DNA from: an uncultured Agathobaculum sp.
Lineage (GTDB): Bacteria; Bacillota; Clostridia; Oscillospirales; Butyricicoccaceae
Direction of reading: 5' to 3'
DNA: 64,000 nt
Assembly: GCF_944380985.1 (NCBI RefSeq)
Contig: NZ_CALWJJ010000004.1
Coordinates: forward strand, 92,779 to 156,778
Shown: in pieces, positions 29,802-39,307 of the stretch
How positions within the stretch are numbered: position 1 is the first letter of the stretch
How the letters are laid out: the number at the start of each line of letters is the position of its first letter
Notes under the pieces: model-generated
Seen by the model: the letters and a program-made list of their open reading frames with translations, nothing else
The model's database searches: none
Told to the model about the DNA's origin: nothing
Translations under genes and position numbers: made by a program

Positions 29802-30977
29802 TTAGCCCAGAAGCTTCTTTAGCCGCTCGGCCGCCTCGAGCGTGCGCTGCTGGTCGCCAAACGCAGTCAGACGGAAGAAGCCCTCGCCGTTTTTGCCAAA
29901 GCCTGCGCCCGGCGTGCCGACCACATGTGCATTCTCAAGCAGGTAGTCGAAAAACTCCCATGAGCCCATGCCGTTCGGGCACTTAAGCCACAGGTACGGA
30001 CTCGATTTGCCGCCCGTGTACCAGATGCCGAGCGCGTCGAGCGTCTCAGCGAGCACCTTAGCATTCTGCTTGTAGTAGCCAAGGGTCTCCTTGATCTGCC
30101 GCATGCCCTCCTCGGTGAAGCAGGCTGCCGCGCCCTTTTGCACGATGTAGGGTACGCCGTTGAACTTGGTGGTCTGTCGGCGCAGCCACATCTTGTTGAG
30201 CGTGCCATCCATCAACGCATGCGGTACGACCGTCCAGCCGCAGCGCGTACCGGTAAAGCCCGCCATCTTGGAGAACGAGCAGAATTCGATCGCGCAGGTC
30301 TTGGCGCCCTCGATCTCAAAAATCGAGCGGGGCAGGTTTTCGTCCTCAATAAAGCATTCGTACGCCGCGTCGTACAAGATGACCGCGCTGTTTGCGTTTG
30401 CGTAATCGACCCAGGCTTTGAGTCCCGTGCGGTCATATGCTGCACCGGTGGGGTTGTTGGGCGAGCAGAGGTAGATAATGTCGGCCTTTACCGACGCATC
30501 CGGCAGCGGCAAAAAGCCGTTTTCCTCCTTGGCATTCATAAACAGCACTTTGCGGCCCGCCATAACGTTGGTATCCACATACACGGGATAGACCGGGTCG
30601 GGGATAAGCACAGTATTGTCCACGCCAAAGATGTCAAGAATATTGCCAAGGTCGCTTTTAGCGCCGTCCGAGATAAATATCTCGCTCGTGGCAAGGTCAA
30701 CGCCATGGGTCTTGTAATAGCGGACCAGCGCCTCATGCAAAAAGCCGTAGCCCTGCTCGTCGCCATAGCCGTGGAAGGTCTCCTGCTTGGACTGTTCCTC
30801 GACCGCCGCATGCAGCGCGTCGATAACCGCTGGAACGAGCGGGCGGGTTACGTCGCCAATGCCCAGACGGATGATGTCGGCCTCTGGGTGCGCGGCCGAG
30901 TACTCACTTACCTTGCGGGCAATAGTGGAGAACAGATAGCTCTGCTCAAGATTTTCATAATTCTTATTGATCTGCAT
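29802..30977 (-). CDS. dapL: LL-diaminopimelate aminotransferase
   Basis: A 391-residue class I PLP aminotransferase that converts tetrahydrodipicolinate directly to LL-2,6-diaminopimelate, bypassing the succinylase and acetylase routes to lysine and peptidoglycan. DapL-type features are the N-terminal [10 protein letters not shown], the [13 protein letters not shown] segment (about residues 35-47), SPNNPTGA (about 171-178) and the PLP lysine in [12 protein letters not shown] (about 235-246). The product is the substrate of DapF, encoded two genes upstream in the same operon. The start overlaps the end of pyrG by 14 bases. Confidence 0.95.
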   Translation of the reverse strand: MQINKNYENLEQSYLFSTIARKVSEYSAAHPEADIIRLGIGDVTRPLVPAVIDALHAAVEEQSKQETFHGYGDEQGYGFLHEALVRYYKTHGVDLATSEIFISDGAKSDLGNILDIFGVDNTVLIPDPVYPVYVDTNVMAGRKVLFMNAKEENGFLPLPDASVKADIIYLCSPNNPTGAAYDRTGLKAWVDYANANSAVILYDAAYECFIEDENLPRSIFEIEGAKTCAIEFCSFSKMAGFTGTRCGWTVVPHALMDGTLNKMWLRRQTTKFNGVPYIVQKGAAACFTEEGMRQIKETLGYYKQNAKVLAETLDALGIWYTGGKSSPYLWLKCPNGMGSWEFFDYLLENAHVVGTPGAGFGKNGEGFFRLTAFGDQQRTLEAAERLKKLLG

Positions 30978-32580
30978 GGCTTTTACTCCTTTTCAGCGAT
31001 GCCGCGACAAACGCCTTGAACAGCGGATGCGCGCGGTTAGGACGGGATTTGAACTCGGGGTGGAACTGCACGCCGATGTAGAATGGATGATCCGGGATTT
31101 CGACGGTCTCGACCAGCTCACCTGTAGGCGAGGTGCCTGTAATCAGCATACCGGCATTTTCGATCTGTTCGCGGAAGCTGTTGTTAAATTCATAGCGGTG
31201 GCGATGACGCTCGGAGATCATGTCTTCACCGTAGGCCGCGGACATGATGCTGTCCGGCCGTACCTTGCATGGATACGCGCCGAGACGCATGGTGCCGCCT
31301 TTTTTGTAAACGCCCTGCTGGCTTTCCATCAGGTCGATGACCGGATAGGGGGACTCGGAGTCAAACTCGCTCGAGTTTGCATCCGCAAAGCCGAGCACGT
31401 TGCGCGCATAGCTCATAACCGCGATCTGCATGCCAAGGCAGATGCCAAAGTAGGGGATGCCCTGTGTGCGAGCATAGTTTGCCGCACAGATCATACCCTC
31501 CACGCCGCGGGGGCCAAAGCCGCCGGGCAGGATGATACCGTCGACCTCGCCGAGCAGCTTGTCCGCGGTCGAATCGTTGATTTCCTCGGAATCGATCCAG
31601 GAAATATCGACAAAGCAGCCGGTCTCATATCCGCCGTGCTGTAGCGCCTCGGCAACCGATAGGTATGCGTCGTGCAGACGGACATATTTGCCGACAAGCG
31701 CAATCCTGACATGTTCCTTGCGCGCCGCGATACGCTCAAGCATGGCAACCCAGTCGCTCATGTCACCCTTGGGTGCGCCGATGGATAGCTCGCGGCACAC
31801 GATGTCGGACAGATGGCTTTCCTCGAGCATCATGGGTGCCTGATAGAGCACAGGCAGTGTGCGGTTTTCGATTACACAGTCCGGCTGGACGGTGCAGAAC
31901 ATCGAGATTTTGCGCTTAATGTCGTCATCCATCGGCTGGTCGACGCGGGCGACGATGATGTCCGGCGAGATACCAAGGCCGCGCAGCTCTTTCACCGAGT
32001 GCTGGGTGGGCTTGGATTTTGGCTCGTTCGAGCCGGAGATGTAAGGAACCAGCGTGACGTGGACGAACAGGCAGTTGCGCCGTCCGACCTCGACTGCTAC
32101 CTGGCGAATGGCTTCAAGGAAGGGCTGTGACTCGATGTCGCCCGTGGTGCCGCCAATCTCGGTGATGACGACATCGGCCGAGGTCTTTTTGCCAACCGAG
32201 TAGATAAAGGATTTGATCTCATTTGTGATGTGCGGGATAACCTGTACGGTTTCGCCGAGATATTCGCCCGCACGCTCTTTGTTGAGTACATTCCAGTATA
32301 CCTTGCCGGTTGTGAGGTTGGAAAATTTGTTGAGATCCTCATCGATAAAGCGCTCATAATGGCCGAGATCGAGGTCGGTTTCGGCGCCGTCGTCGGTAAC
32401 GTAGACCTCGCCGTGTTGGAATGGGCTCATCGTGCCGGGGTCAACATTGATGTAAGGATCGAGCTTTTGCGCAGCGACCTTGAGGCCGCGGCTTTTGAGC
32501 AGGCGGCCGAGCGAGGCTGCGGTGATGCCCTTGCCCAGACCGGAGACCACGCCGCCGGTCACGAAAATGTACTTTGTCAT
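30964..32580 (-). CDS. pyrG: CTP synthase
   Basis: A 538-residue enzyme that aminates UTP to CTP using glutamine. The N-terminal synthetase domain begins [15 protein letters not shown] with its P-loop (about residues 4-18). The C-terminal class I glutamine amidotransferase domain has the nucleophile in GICLGMQ (about residue 379) and the catalytic His-Pro-Glu in FHPEF near residue 515. The length is normal. The ATG overlaps the dapF stop (ATGA), and dapL overlaps its own end, so the three genes are tightly coupled. I see no GGGCTC-type pyrG leader as in B. subtilis, because it lacks a leader of its own. Confidence 0.97.
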   Translation of the reverse strand: MTKYIFVTGGVVSGLGKGITAASLGRLLKSRGLKVAAQKLDPYINVDPGTMSPFQHGEVYVTDDGAETDLDLGHYERFIDEDLNKFSNLTTGKVYWNVLNKERAGEYLGETVQVIPHITNEIKSFIYSVGKKTSADVVITEIGGTTGDIESQPFLEAIRQVAVEVGRRNCLFVHVTLVPYISGSNEPKSKPTQHSVKELRGLGISPDIIVARVDQPMDDDIKRKISMFCTVQPDCVIENRTLPVLYQAPMMLEESHLSDIVCRELSIGAPKGDMSDWVAMLERIAARKEHVRIALVGKYVRLHDAYLSVAEALQHGGYETGCFVDISWIDSEEINDSTADKLLGEVDGIILPGGFGPRGVEGMICAANYARTQGIPYFGICLGMQIAVMSYARNVLGFADANSSEFDSESPYPVIDLMESQQGVYKKGGTMRLGAYPCKVRPDSIMSAAYGEDMISERHRHRYEFNNSFREQIENAGMLITGTSPTGELVETVEIPDHPFYIGVQFHPEFKSRPNRAHPLFKAFVAASLKRSKSHADQ

Positions 32581-33422
32581 ATCTCGATCTCCCCCTTAAA
32601 TACGGTAGTCGCCGCGCCCGTCATCCACACGGTTTCATCGGTGTAGCGCACGGTCAGGTCACCGCCGCGCAGATGTATGGTAATGTCCTCATTCTTTTTT
32701 GCGCGCCCGGTCAGGCACGCGGCCACACCGACTGCGCATGCACCTGTGCCGCACGCCCAAGTCTCGCCTGAGCCGCGCTCCCACACGCGCATTTTCAGGC
32801 TTCCGTCCGGCAGCGTGTTTACAAACTCGGTGTTGATACGCTCCGGAAAAAGCGCATGATGCTCAAACTTGGGGCCGATCCGCGCAAGATCCAGCCCGTC
32901 GATGTCTTCCTCCAGAAAAATGACGCAGTGCGGGTTGCCCATCGATACGCAGGTGATGTGATAGACCTTTTCATCCACCACGAGTGGCGCGCCAATTACG
33001 CTGTCGCCCTCCATGTCAATCGGGATGTCGCGCGGGTGCAGTATAGCTGCGCCCATGTCCACGCGAGCGGATACCATGCGGCCATTTTCCACGGTCAGCT
33101 GGAGCGTTTTCACCCCTGATAGTGTGTCCACCGTGACTGTGGTCCGCCCGTCCGTCATGCCGTTGTCATACAGGTATTTGCCCACGCAGCGAATGCCGTT
33201 GCCGCACATCTTACCCTCAGAGCCGTCAGCGTTGAAAATACGCATCTGCGCGTCTGCCTTGTCTGAAGGGGAGATGAGGATGATACCGTCTCCGCCAATG
33301 CCAAAGTGCGGCTCGCTCAGTTGGACGGCGAGCGCCTCGGGGTTTTCGACCGTCTGGTCAAAGCAGTTGAAGTAGATGTAGTTGTTGCCGCAGCCGTGCA
33401 TTTTGATGAAGGACAACTTCAC
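32577..33422 (-). CDS. dapF: Diaminopimelate epimerase
   Basis: A 281-residue enzyme that converts LL- to meso-diaminopimelate, the precursor of lysine and of peptidoglycan cross-links. The two active-site cysteines are visible in [11 protein letters not shown] (about residue 75) and [10 protein letters not shown] (about residue 224). The two-fold pseudo-symmetry of the family is evident. The start is a GTG at 33422 preceded by AAGGAGGGG. It is the first gene of the dapF-pyrG-dapL operon, and a strong terminator lies about 30 bases upstream of it on the same strand. Confidence 0.96.
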   Translation of the reverse strand: MKLSFIKMHGCGNNYIYFNCFDQTVENPEALAVQLSEPHFGIGGDGIILISPSDKADAQMRIFNADGSEGKMCGNGIRCVGKYLYDNGMTDGRTTVTVDTLSGVKTLQLTVENGRMVSARVDMGAAILHPRDIPIDMEGDSVIGAPLVVDEKVYHITCVSMGNPHCVIFLEEDIDGLDLARIGPKFEHHALFPERINTEFVNTLPDGSLKMRVWERGSGETWACGTGACAVGVAACLTGRAKKNEDITIHLRGGDLTVRYTDETVWMTGAATTVFKGEIEI

Positions 33423-33446
33423 GCGGATCCCCTCCTTGGAATAAAC

Positions 33447-33495
33447 AAAAAATGGTATATGAGCGGGGCTGTGGCAGACCTTCGCTCATATACCA
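33447..33495 (-). terminator. Intrinsic terminator between the ANTAR gene and dapF
   Basis: On the minus strand TGGTATATGAGCG (33495-33483) pairs exactly with CGCTCATATACCA (33465-33453), followed by TTTTTTG. It most simply ends the nitrogen operon after the ANTAR gene. A TATACT box just upstream (about 33505-33500 on the minus strand) could be a dapF promoter, in which case the hairpin would sit in the dapF leader as an attenuator. Confidence 0.8.
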
Positions 33496-33606
33496 CATAG
33501 TATATCATATTTGAACGAAAATTTCTCTATACAATCGAAAAAAAGAGGAAAAATTTTGTCACGGCAGGACGTTTGCCTTGGGCGGTATCGCACAAAAGAG
33601 GAGAGT

Positions 33607-34182
33607 TTACCCTGGCGTTTCGCCGTTTATGATGGACTCGGCGATTTCGCGCTTGGTGCGGCGGCGCTGCATGGCCTGCTGTTCGATGTAGGCATGCGCC
33701 TCGGGTTCAGACATGGCGCAGCACTCGATGAGCAGGCATTTGGCGCGGTCGACCGTTCGAATGTCCTCGATGCGGCGCTGCAGGCGGCGGTTTTCACTTT
33801 GCAGACCGGTCAGCCGCTGATGGGCGGCGTGCGTCATGCGTATTGCCTGGGTAAACAGCGCGCGAGAGACGGGCTTTGCAAGGACGAATACGCCGTCGTC
33901 CTCTACCTTTTCGGCCACACTATCTGCGATTTCGGCTTTGGTGAGCAGGATGACGCCCGCGAGCGTGTCCTGCGCCGCAGTCTGCGCCAGCTCGTGTCCG
34001 AACTCGTCAGGCAGAGGGGTGTTGACGAGCACCAGATCGAACGATCCGTCCACCAGCGCGCGGCGCGCCTCCGATCCCGAGAGGGCAAAGCGCAGCGGCG
34101 TCTGCACATGGCAGGAGGTAAGGAACTGCGCGAGCATGGTATGCGATTTTTCGGTTGCAGAAACAATCAGAATATGTTCCAA
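33607..34182 (-). CDS. ANTAR-domain response regulator with degenerate receiver
   Basis: A 191-residue RNA-binding antiterminator. Residues 1-118 have a CheY-like receiver fold, but the phospho-acceptor Asp is Asn54 (LVLVNTPLP) and the acidic pair near residue 8 is Ser-Ala, so it probably cannot be phosphorylated; the conserved Lys103 (LAKPV) is kept. A coiled coil (about 118-140, ENRRLQRRIEDI) leads to the ANTAR helices (about 140-187), with ALA-like pattern LIECCAMSEPEAHAYIEQ. ANTAR proteins bind hairpins with six-base loops in leaders and stop termination. It is the last gene of the nitrogen operon; candidate RNA targets lie before the first gene and before the divergent glutamine synthetase. 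Confidence 0.9.
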   Translation of the reverse strand: MEHILIVSATEKSHTMLAQFLTSCHVQTPLRFALSGSEARRALVDGSFDLVLVNTPLPDEFGHELAQTAAQDTLAGVILLTKAEIADSVAEKVEDDGVFVLAKPVSRALFTQAIRMTHAAHQRLTGLQSENRRLQRRIEDIRTVDRAKCLLIECCAMSEPEAHAYIEQQAMQRRRTKREIAESIINGETPG

Positions 34183-34230
34183 GCATCGACCCCTCCTTTC
34201 GGGTGGTTGTGATCGGCGGACATGGATCCG

Positions 34231-35550
34231 TCAATACCGCTCGAAATAGAGGGCGCGCTCGGCCGCAAAGCGGTCGTCCGCCAGTGCGACCCGGTCATGC
34301 TCGGCCTGTTTGGCGGCAAAAAATGCCTCGCGCGCTTTGCGCGGCAGATAACGAGCGATAAACGCGCTGTCTTTTGCGCAGCGAACCGCGTCGCACAGCG
34401 AGACGGGCAGCGACTGATACTGCGCGCGCACTGCATCCGATGCAGTGAACAGGTTTTCATCGCAGGCGGGGGGAAGCTCAAGTTTTTGATCGATACCGTC
34501 AAGCCCTGCGTGGATAAGCAGAGCAAACACAATATAGGGGTTGATGCATCCGTCAAAGGCACGCACTTTCATGCGGTTGGCCAGACCGCCGGCCGCGAGG
34601 GGAACGGTCAGGAAGGGCGAGTGGTTTTGATGCGACCAGGTGATATATTTGGGCGCTTCATATTCACCAAGGCGCTGGAAGGAGTTGGTCAGCGGGTTGC
34701 CGAAGATGGTCATTTCGGCAGCGCGGCGCAGGATGCCCGCAACAAAGCGGCGTCCCTCGTCAGCCTGTTCAAAAGAAGGATGGAACAGGTTCTGCCCGTC
34801 TTTCAGAATGGAGACAGACAGGTGCAGACCGCTGCCGGGCGCGCCTTGCAGTGGTTTTGGCAAAAAGGAGGCGAACAGCCCGCTTGACAGGGCCATGGAT
34901 TTGACCACGGATTTGAAGGTGACAAAGTTGTCCGCAGCCGCAAGCGCCTCGGCATAGCGGAAGTCCACCTCATTCTGGCCCGGACCTTGCTCGTGGTGCG
35001 AGGATTCGGGCTGAATGCCCATTTCCTCAAGCGTCAGGCAGATCTGGCGGCGCACGTTTTCCGCCTTATCAAGTGGGGCAACATCAAAATACTCGCCGTG
35101 GTCGTGCGGGATAGTGGTGGGGTGGCTGTTTTCATCCAGCTCGAACAGGTAAAACTCGCTTGCCGTACCCATTGTGATGGCATAGCCTGCCTGCCGTGCG
35201 CGGCGACCGGCCTCGCGCAGCATATGGCGTCCGTCGCCCTCGAAGGGCGTGCCGTCTGGATAGCGGATAAAACAGTAAAAGCGCACTACGCGGCCCTGTG
35301 TCGGCCGCCAGGGCAGCACGGACAGCGTGGACGGATCGGGGAACAGCAGCAGGTCGGAGGCGTCTACATTGAGAAAGCCACGCAGCGCCGAGGCGTTGAA
35401 ATGAATACCGTGCTCAAACGCGCGCGGCAGCTCAGTCGGCATGATGGCGATGTTCTTCTGGTTGCCGAAAATATCGCAAAAGGCCAGCCGGATGAACTTG
35501 ACGTCATTCTCCTCGATAAATTGCAAAATTTCACTGATGGTAGCGTCCAT
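34231..35550 (-). CDS. Glutamine synthetase-like protein with altered metal site
   Basis: A 439-residue protein of the type I glutamine synthetase fold (GlnT/GmaS-like). N-terminal beta-grasp and C-terminal catalytic domains are evident. Metal-site residues on one side are kept: Glu132 (SEFYLF), Glu187 and Glu194 (HHEQGPGQNE), and His243 (GSGLHLS). Two others are not: the usual first Glu in the GxExEF strand is Ala130, and the Glu of the RIExR motif is Lys328 (RMKVR). The adenylylation tyrosine loop is absent. These changes suggest an unusual substrate or a non-catalytic role. It is the fourth gene of the operon, after the synthase-like subunits, as GlnT/GmaS genes are elsewhere. Confidence 0.85.
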   Translation of the reverse strand: MDATISEILQFIEENDVKFIRLAFCDIFGNQKNIAIMPTELPRAFEHGIHFNASALRGFLNVDASDLLLFPDPSTLSVLPWRPTQGRVVRFYCFIRYPDGTPFEGDGRHMLREAGRRARQAGYAITMGTASEFYLFELDENSHPTTIPHDHGEYFDVAPLDKAENVRRQICLTLEEMGIQPESSHHEQGPGQNEVDFRYAEALAAADNFVTFKSVVKSMALSSGLFASFLPKPLQGAPGSGLHLSVSILKDGQNLFHPSFEQADEGRRFVAGILRRAAEMTIFGNPLTNSFQRLGEYEAPKYITWSHQNHSPFLTVPLAAGGLANRMKVRAFDGCINPYIVFALLIHAGLDGIDQKLELPPACDENLFTASDAVRAQYQSLPVSLCDAVRCAKDSAFIARYLPRKAREAFFAAKQAEHDRVALADDRFAAERALYFERY

Positions 35551-35649
35551 AAAAGCCGCGCTCCTCTCCTTAAATAACAGTGTAGGATAATCGCGCCTGC
35601 GGCACGGGTTCGATGCAGGCGCATGGCAACATTGTTTCCATGCAAAACG

Positions 35650-36378
35650 TCAGGTCTCGTAAATGTACATCTGGTGATAGCCGGCCTCGGGGTTTGGAGT
35701 GAGTACATGGTATTTGTGTCCGAGAATTTCGGCGGCATCGCCGCCGAAATGGCAGCAGAAAGTCTTGATATAGGGTGTAATCTCGGCCAGATCGTCCACC
35801 GTGGCCTCGTTTACCAGCACCTGAGGGGGCAGACCATCGGGCGCTCTATCACATCTTAACACAATTTTGCCGCCGTGCATACCGGTGCCGCAAAAATTAC
35901 TGACCGGATATGCGCCGTTCTGCCCGATACCGAGCACCAGAATCATACCGCCAGCCAGGTATTCGCCGAGGAACGAGCCTGCCCGGCCACCGATCACAAT
36001 AACGGGGAAGTGTTCTTGATACGCTTTCATATGGATGCCGCCGCGATAGCCGCAGTCGCCCTTGATGAAGATGCGCCCGCCGCGCATGCTGTAACCGCAT
36101 GCGTCGCCCACGCTGCCGTGGATGATGATGTCACCCTCGTTCATCGTGTCGCCGACCGCTTCCTGCGCGTTGCCGAATACTTCAATCGTCGAGCCGTTGA
36201 GGTATTGGCCCAGGCCGTTGCCAGCCGTGCCGTGAATGGTAATGGTCTTGCCGGACGAGCCGCAGCCCAGATAGCGCTGGCCGATTACCTTGTCAATCGT
36301 GATCTCGCTGTCCGCTATGCTGCGTATCTGCTCGTTTACCTCTTTATAATAGGTGAGATTTGCCTGTACAGTCGTCAT
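35650..36378 (-). CDS. GXGXG-domain glutamate synthase-like subunit (GlxC/MgsB-like)
   Basis: A 242-residue protein consisting essentially of the GXGXG right-handed beta-helix found at the C-terminus of large glutamate synthases. The repeated Gly motifs are clear (GNGLGQYLNG, about 54-63, GDACGYSMRGG, about 89-99, GSFLGEYLAGG, about 132-142). In GltB this domain supports the FMN domain and the intersubunit channel; here it is a separate gene. The downstream neighbour is the GS-like protein. The same split arrangement is known in GlxBCD and in N-methylglutamate synthase MgsABC. Confidence 0.9.
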   Translation of the reverse strand: MTTVQANLTYYKEVNEQIRSIADSEITIDKVIGQRYLGCGSSGKTITIHGTAGNGLGQYLNGSTIEVFGNAQEAVGDTMNEGDIIIHGSVGDACGYSMRGGRIFIKGDCGYRGGIHMKAYQEHFPVIVIGGRAGSFLGEYLAGGMILVLGIGQNGAYPVSNFCGTGMHGGKIVLRCDRAPDGLPPQVLVNEATVDDLAEITPYIKTFCCHFGGDAAEILGHKYHVLTPNPEAGYHQMYIYET

Positions 36379-36522
36379 CAGTGTACGCCTCCTAAATTAT
36401 TTTGCGCGCCTAGCGCGGCAGAATGCTTGTTATTATGCCAAAGCTGGACGATTGCCCAGTGTTATGGGCGGCTTATTGTGGTTGACATCCTGTCTAATGA
36501 AACGCAAACTTTTCTATCAAAC

Positions 36523-38028
36523 TCATTCGCCTGCATGCTTGATGCCGAGAATGGCAAGCTCACGGTCGGTCAGGCCGATGCCGCGCAGCATCAGACGGTT
36601 GCCGCGCAGGGCTTCGATCGAGTTGATGCCCATACCGCCCATCATTTCCTTGAGTTCGTGATCCCACGCGGTGACCAGATTGATCAGGCGCTGCGAGCCG
36701 ATATCCGGGTTAAGGCGCTTGACCAGATCGGGCCGTTGGGTCGCGATACCCCAGTTGCACTTGCCGGCGTGGCATGCGCGGCACAGGTGGCAGCCGAGAG
36801 CCAGCAGCGCGCTGGTGGCGATGTAGCATGCGTCTGCGCCGAGCGCGATAGCTTTCAGGAGGTCGGCCGAGTTGCGGATCGAGCCACCGGCGACAATCGA
36901 CACCTGATCGCGGATACCCTCATCGCGCAGCCGCTGGTCAACGGCGGCGAGCGCCAGCTCAATCGGGATGCCGACATTGTCGCGGATGCGGGTCGGCGCC
37001 GCGCCTGTGCCGCCACGGTAGCCATCGATGCAGATGATGTCCGCACCCGAGCGGGCAATGCCCGAAGCGATCGCCGCGACGTTGTGCACGGCTGCGATCT
37101 TGACCATAACCGGCTTTTTGTATTCGGTCGCTTCTTTGAGTGAAAAAACAAGCTGGCGCAGATCTTCGATCGAGTAGATGTCATGGTGCGGAGCAGGGGA
37201 GATAGCGTCCGTGCCCTCGGGGATCATGCGGGTGCGCGAAATGTCCGGACCGATCTTGTGTCCGGGCAGATGGCCGCCGATGCCGGGCTTTGCGCCCTGG
37301 CCCATCTTGATCTCGATCGCGGCGCCCGTTTCAAGGTATTCTTTATGTACGCCGAAGCGGCCGGATGCAACCTGCACGATGGTGTTCGCGCCGTACTGGT
37401 AGAAGTCCTGATGCAGGCCGCCCTCGCCGGTGTTATAATAGGTGCCGAGCGCGCTTGCCGCGCGGGCAAGCGACTCATGTGCGTTGTAGGAGATCGAGCC
37501 ATAGCTCATGGCCGAAAACATAACCGGCACATTGAGCGCGAGCTGGGGCGTGAGATTGGGGATCAGTCTGCCGTCTTTATCGCGCTCGATCCTGCCCGGC
37601 TTTTTGCCGAGAAAGGTGCGGGTCTCCATCGGTTCGCGAAGCGGGTCGATCGACGGGTTGGTGACCTGGGAAGCGTTGATTACAATTTTATCCCAGTAGA
37701 TGGGGGAAGGCTCAGGGTTGCCCATCGAGGCGAGCAGCACGCCGCCTGCGCTTGCCTGGCGAAAGACCTCGGAAATGGCCTTGCCCGTCCAGTTGGCGTT
37801 CTCCTTAAACGTGTGATCGGTCTTGACAATTTTGAGCGCGCGCGTCGGGCAGACCGAGACGCAGCGATGGCAGTTGACGCATTTGGCGTCATCCGCTTGC
37901 ATCTTCTGCAGTTTGGGGTCGTAAAAATGCACCTCGTTGGCGCACTGTCGCTCGCAGGCGCGGCAGTTGATGCAGCGGTCGTAGTTGCGCGCGACCTCAT
38001 ATTCCGGATATAAGAAATCGATAACCAT
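36523..38028 (-). CDS. Ferredoxin-FMN glutamate synthase-like subunit (GlxD/MgsC-like)
   Basis: A 501-residue protein. Two 4Fe-4S clusters are predicted at the N-terminus: Cys19, 22, 25, 29 and Cys50, 53, 56, 60. The rest is the FMN-dependent glutamate synthase TIM barrel, with GYRGGTGAAPTRI (FMN and substrate loops) and the cluster-binding cysteines of GltB-type synthases (CHLCRACHAGKC, about residues 420-435). It would move electrons from the N-terminal clusters to the FMN site. The ATG at 38028 overlaps the stop of the upstream gene (TAATG), and GGAAGAA precedes it. Confidence 0.92.
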   Translation of the reverse strand: MVIDFLYPEYEVARNYDRCINCRACERQCANEVHFYDPKLQKMQADDAKCVNCHRCVSVCPTRALKIVKTDHTFKENANWTGKAISEVFRQASAGGVLLASMGNPEPSPIYWDKIVINASQVTNPSIDPLREPMETRTFLGKKPGRIERDKDGRLIPNLTPQLALNVPVMFSAMSYGSISYNAHESLARAASALGTYYNTGEGGLHQDFYQYGANTIVQVASGRFGVHKEYLETGAAIEIKMGQGAKPGIGGHLPGHKIGPDISRTRMIPEGTDAISPAPHHDIYSIEDLRQLVFSLKEATEYKKPVMVKIAAVHNVAAIASGIARSGADIICIDGYRGGTGAAPTRIRDNVGIPIELALAAVDQRLRDEGIRDQVSIVAGGSIRNSADLLKAIALGADACYIATSALLALGCHLCRACHAGKCNWGIATQRPDLVKRLNPDIGSQRLINLVTAWDHELKEMMGGMGINSIEALRGNRLMLRGIGLTDRELAILGIKHAGE

Positions 38029-39125
38029 TAGTTCTTCCCTCCGTCCTTCAGGTTGACAATGACCGCCTGGCCGCCGCGAGGCGCCCATATTTTGTCCAGC
38101 GCAGGGGAGATGACGCGGATCGCGCACTCCTCGGAGGCGATGTAGACCGTCTGGTCTTGCTCGCCAACCACCATGCTGCGCAGCTTTAAGCGGTCATTTA
38201 GCGCCATTAGGCCACCCTCGTAGCCTACGAGGATGGAAAACGGACCGGTCACCATTAGGCTGGCAAAAGCGTTTCGCAGGTAGGTCAGGCGCTCGCGCTC
38301 GGCCGGCTCCTGCCGCTCGATCGTCGACCAGAACGGCGCGGCGATGACATTTGCAATCTCAGCATAGGTCAGGCCGAGCTTGCGGCCAAGATAATCGACA
38401 ATATAGGTGATGACCTCGGTATCGGTCAGCAGATCGCATGAATAGCCGAACATCTCGATAAAGCGGCGGTTGGCGTCATAGGAGGAGATCTCGCCATTGT
38501 GCACGACCGTGGTATCCAGCAGCGCGAACGGATGCGCGCCGCCCCACCAGCCCGGTGTGTTGGTCGGGTAGCGGCCATGGCAGGTCCAGGAATAGGCCTC
38601 GTATTCCTCAAGACGGTAATACTCACCTACATCTTCGGGATAGCCGTTGGCCTTGAATACGCCCATGTTCTTGCCCGAGGAGAAGATGTATGCGCCATCG
38701 AGTGTGTGGTTGATGCGGATGACAAAACGGGAGACAAACTCGCGTTCATCCAGCTGGCTCGCGGCGAGCTTGGTGTGCAGCGGTGTGACAAAGTAGCGCC
38801 AGATCATTGGTTCATCCTTAATGCGGGGATGACGGCGCGTTGGGATCTTGGACAGGTTTACAATATCAAAATGCCGCTCGATCTCCTTTTCGCAGCTTTC
38901 CTTTGCATTTTGTGTATCATAGAATACATGGAAGGCGTAGTAATCTGCGTATTCCGGATAGATGCCGTAGCCCGCAAAACCGCCGCCCAGACCGTTGGAT
39001 CGGTCGTGCATAGTGCGAATGGACTCAATGATGCGCGTACCGTTCTCACGCGTGCCGTCCTTGTGGAAGATACCGGAGATCGCGCAGCCGGACGGGATGC
39101 GGACTTGACCTTCTTTTTGCAACAT
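38028..39125 (-). CDS. Class II glutamine amidotransferase (GlxB/MgsA-like)
   Basis: A 365-residue protein of the Ntn-hydrolase class. The predicted nucleophile is Cys14 (SGCAISGIF), so a 13-residue propeptide must be removed to expose it, as in GltB-type synthases. The C-terminal part contains the expected glutaminase segments, including WCHGRYPTNTP-like (SWTCHGRYPTNT, about residues 190-201) and HNGEISS (about 214-220). It would release ammonia from glutamine for the next two proteins of the complex. First gene of the operon; its leader has an ANTAR-type switch. Confidence 0.9.
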   Translation of the reverse strand: MLQKEGQVRIPSGCAISGIFHKDGTRENGTRIIESIRTMHDRSNGLGGGFAGYGIYPEYADYYAFHVFYDTQNAKESCEKEIERHFDIVNLSKIPTRRHPRIKDEPMIWRYFVTPLHTKLAASQLDEREFVSRFVIRINHTLDGAYIFSSGKNMGVFKANGYPEDVGEYYRLEEYEAYSWTCHGRYPTNTPGWWGGAHPFALLDTTVVHNGEISSYDANRRFIEMFGYSCDLLTDTEVITYIVDYLGRKLGLTYAEIANVIAAPFWSTIERQEPAERERLTYLRNAFASLMVTGPFSILVGYEGGLMALNDRLKLRSMVVGEQDQTVYIASEECAIRVISPALDKIWAPRGGQAVIVNLKDGGKN

Positions 39126-39228
39126 GGTGATTCCTCCTTATATATGTGCATTCCAAAGCCCCCCTGGCACGGGGAGCCGTCCGCCAGCATGCCTAATTAT
39201 ATAAAGCGTTGCCGGCCAAAAACCTTAC

Positions 39229-39302
39229 AAAAGAATAAGACGCCCGCCACAACTGAGGCACGAAATGCCGAATCCCTCAGTTGTGGCGGACGTCTTTGTC
39301 CG
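39229..39302 (-). promoter_or_regulatory. ANTAR-type hexaloop hairpin and overlapping terminator, leader of the amidotransferase operon
   Basis: On the minus strand the transcript begins CGGAC-AAAGAC-GTCCG (39302-39287): a 5-bp stem closed by a six-base loop with A at position 1 and G at position 4, the ANTAR signature. Part of it is the start of a 21-bp terminator: the arm 39295-39275 pairs with 39258-39238, with one wobble, and is followed by TATTCTTTT. The two folds are mutually exclusive, so ANTAR binding to the first would prevent termination. Only one such hexaloop hairpin is visible, whereas classical targets have two. Confidence 0.7.
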
Positions 39303-39307
39303 TTTTT

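Noticed and set aside
33447..33505. dapF leader attenuator of the pyrG type
   Set aside because: The hairpin is more simply the end of the upstream nitrogen operon; no GGGCTC-type start or reiterative site is seen.
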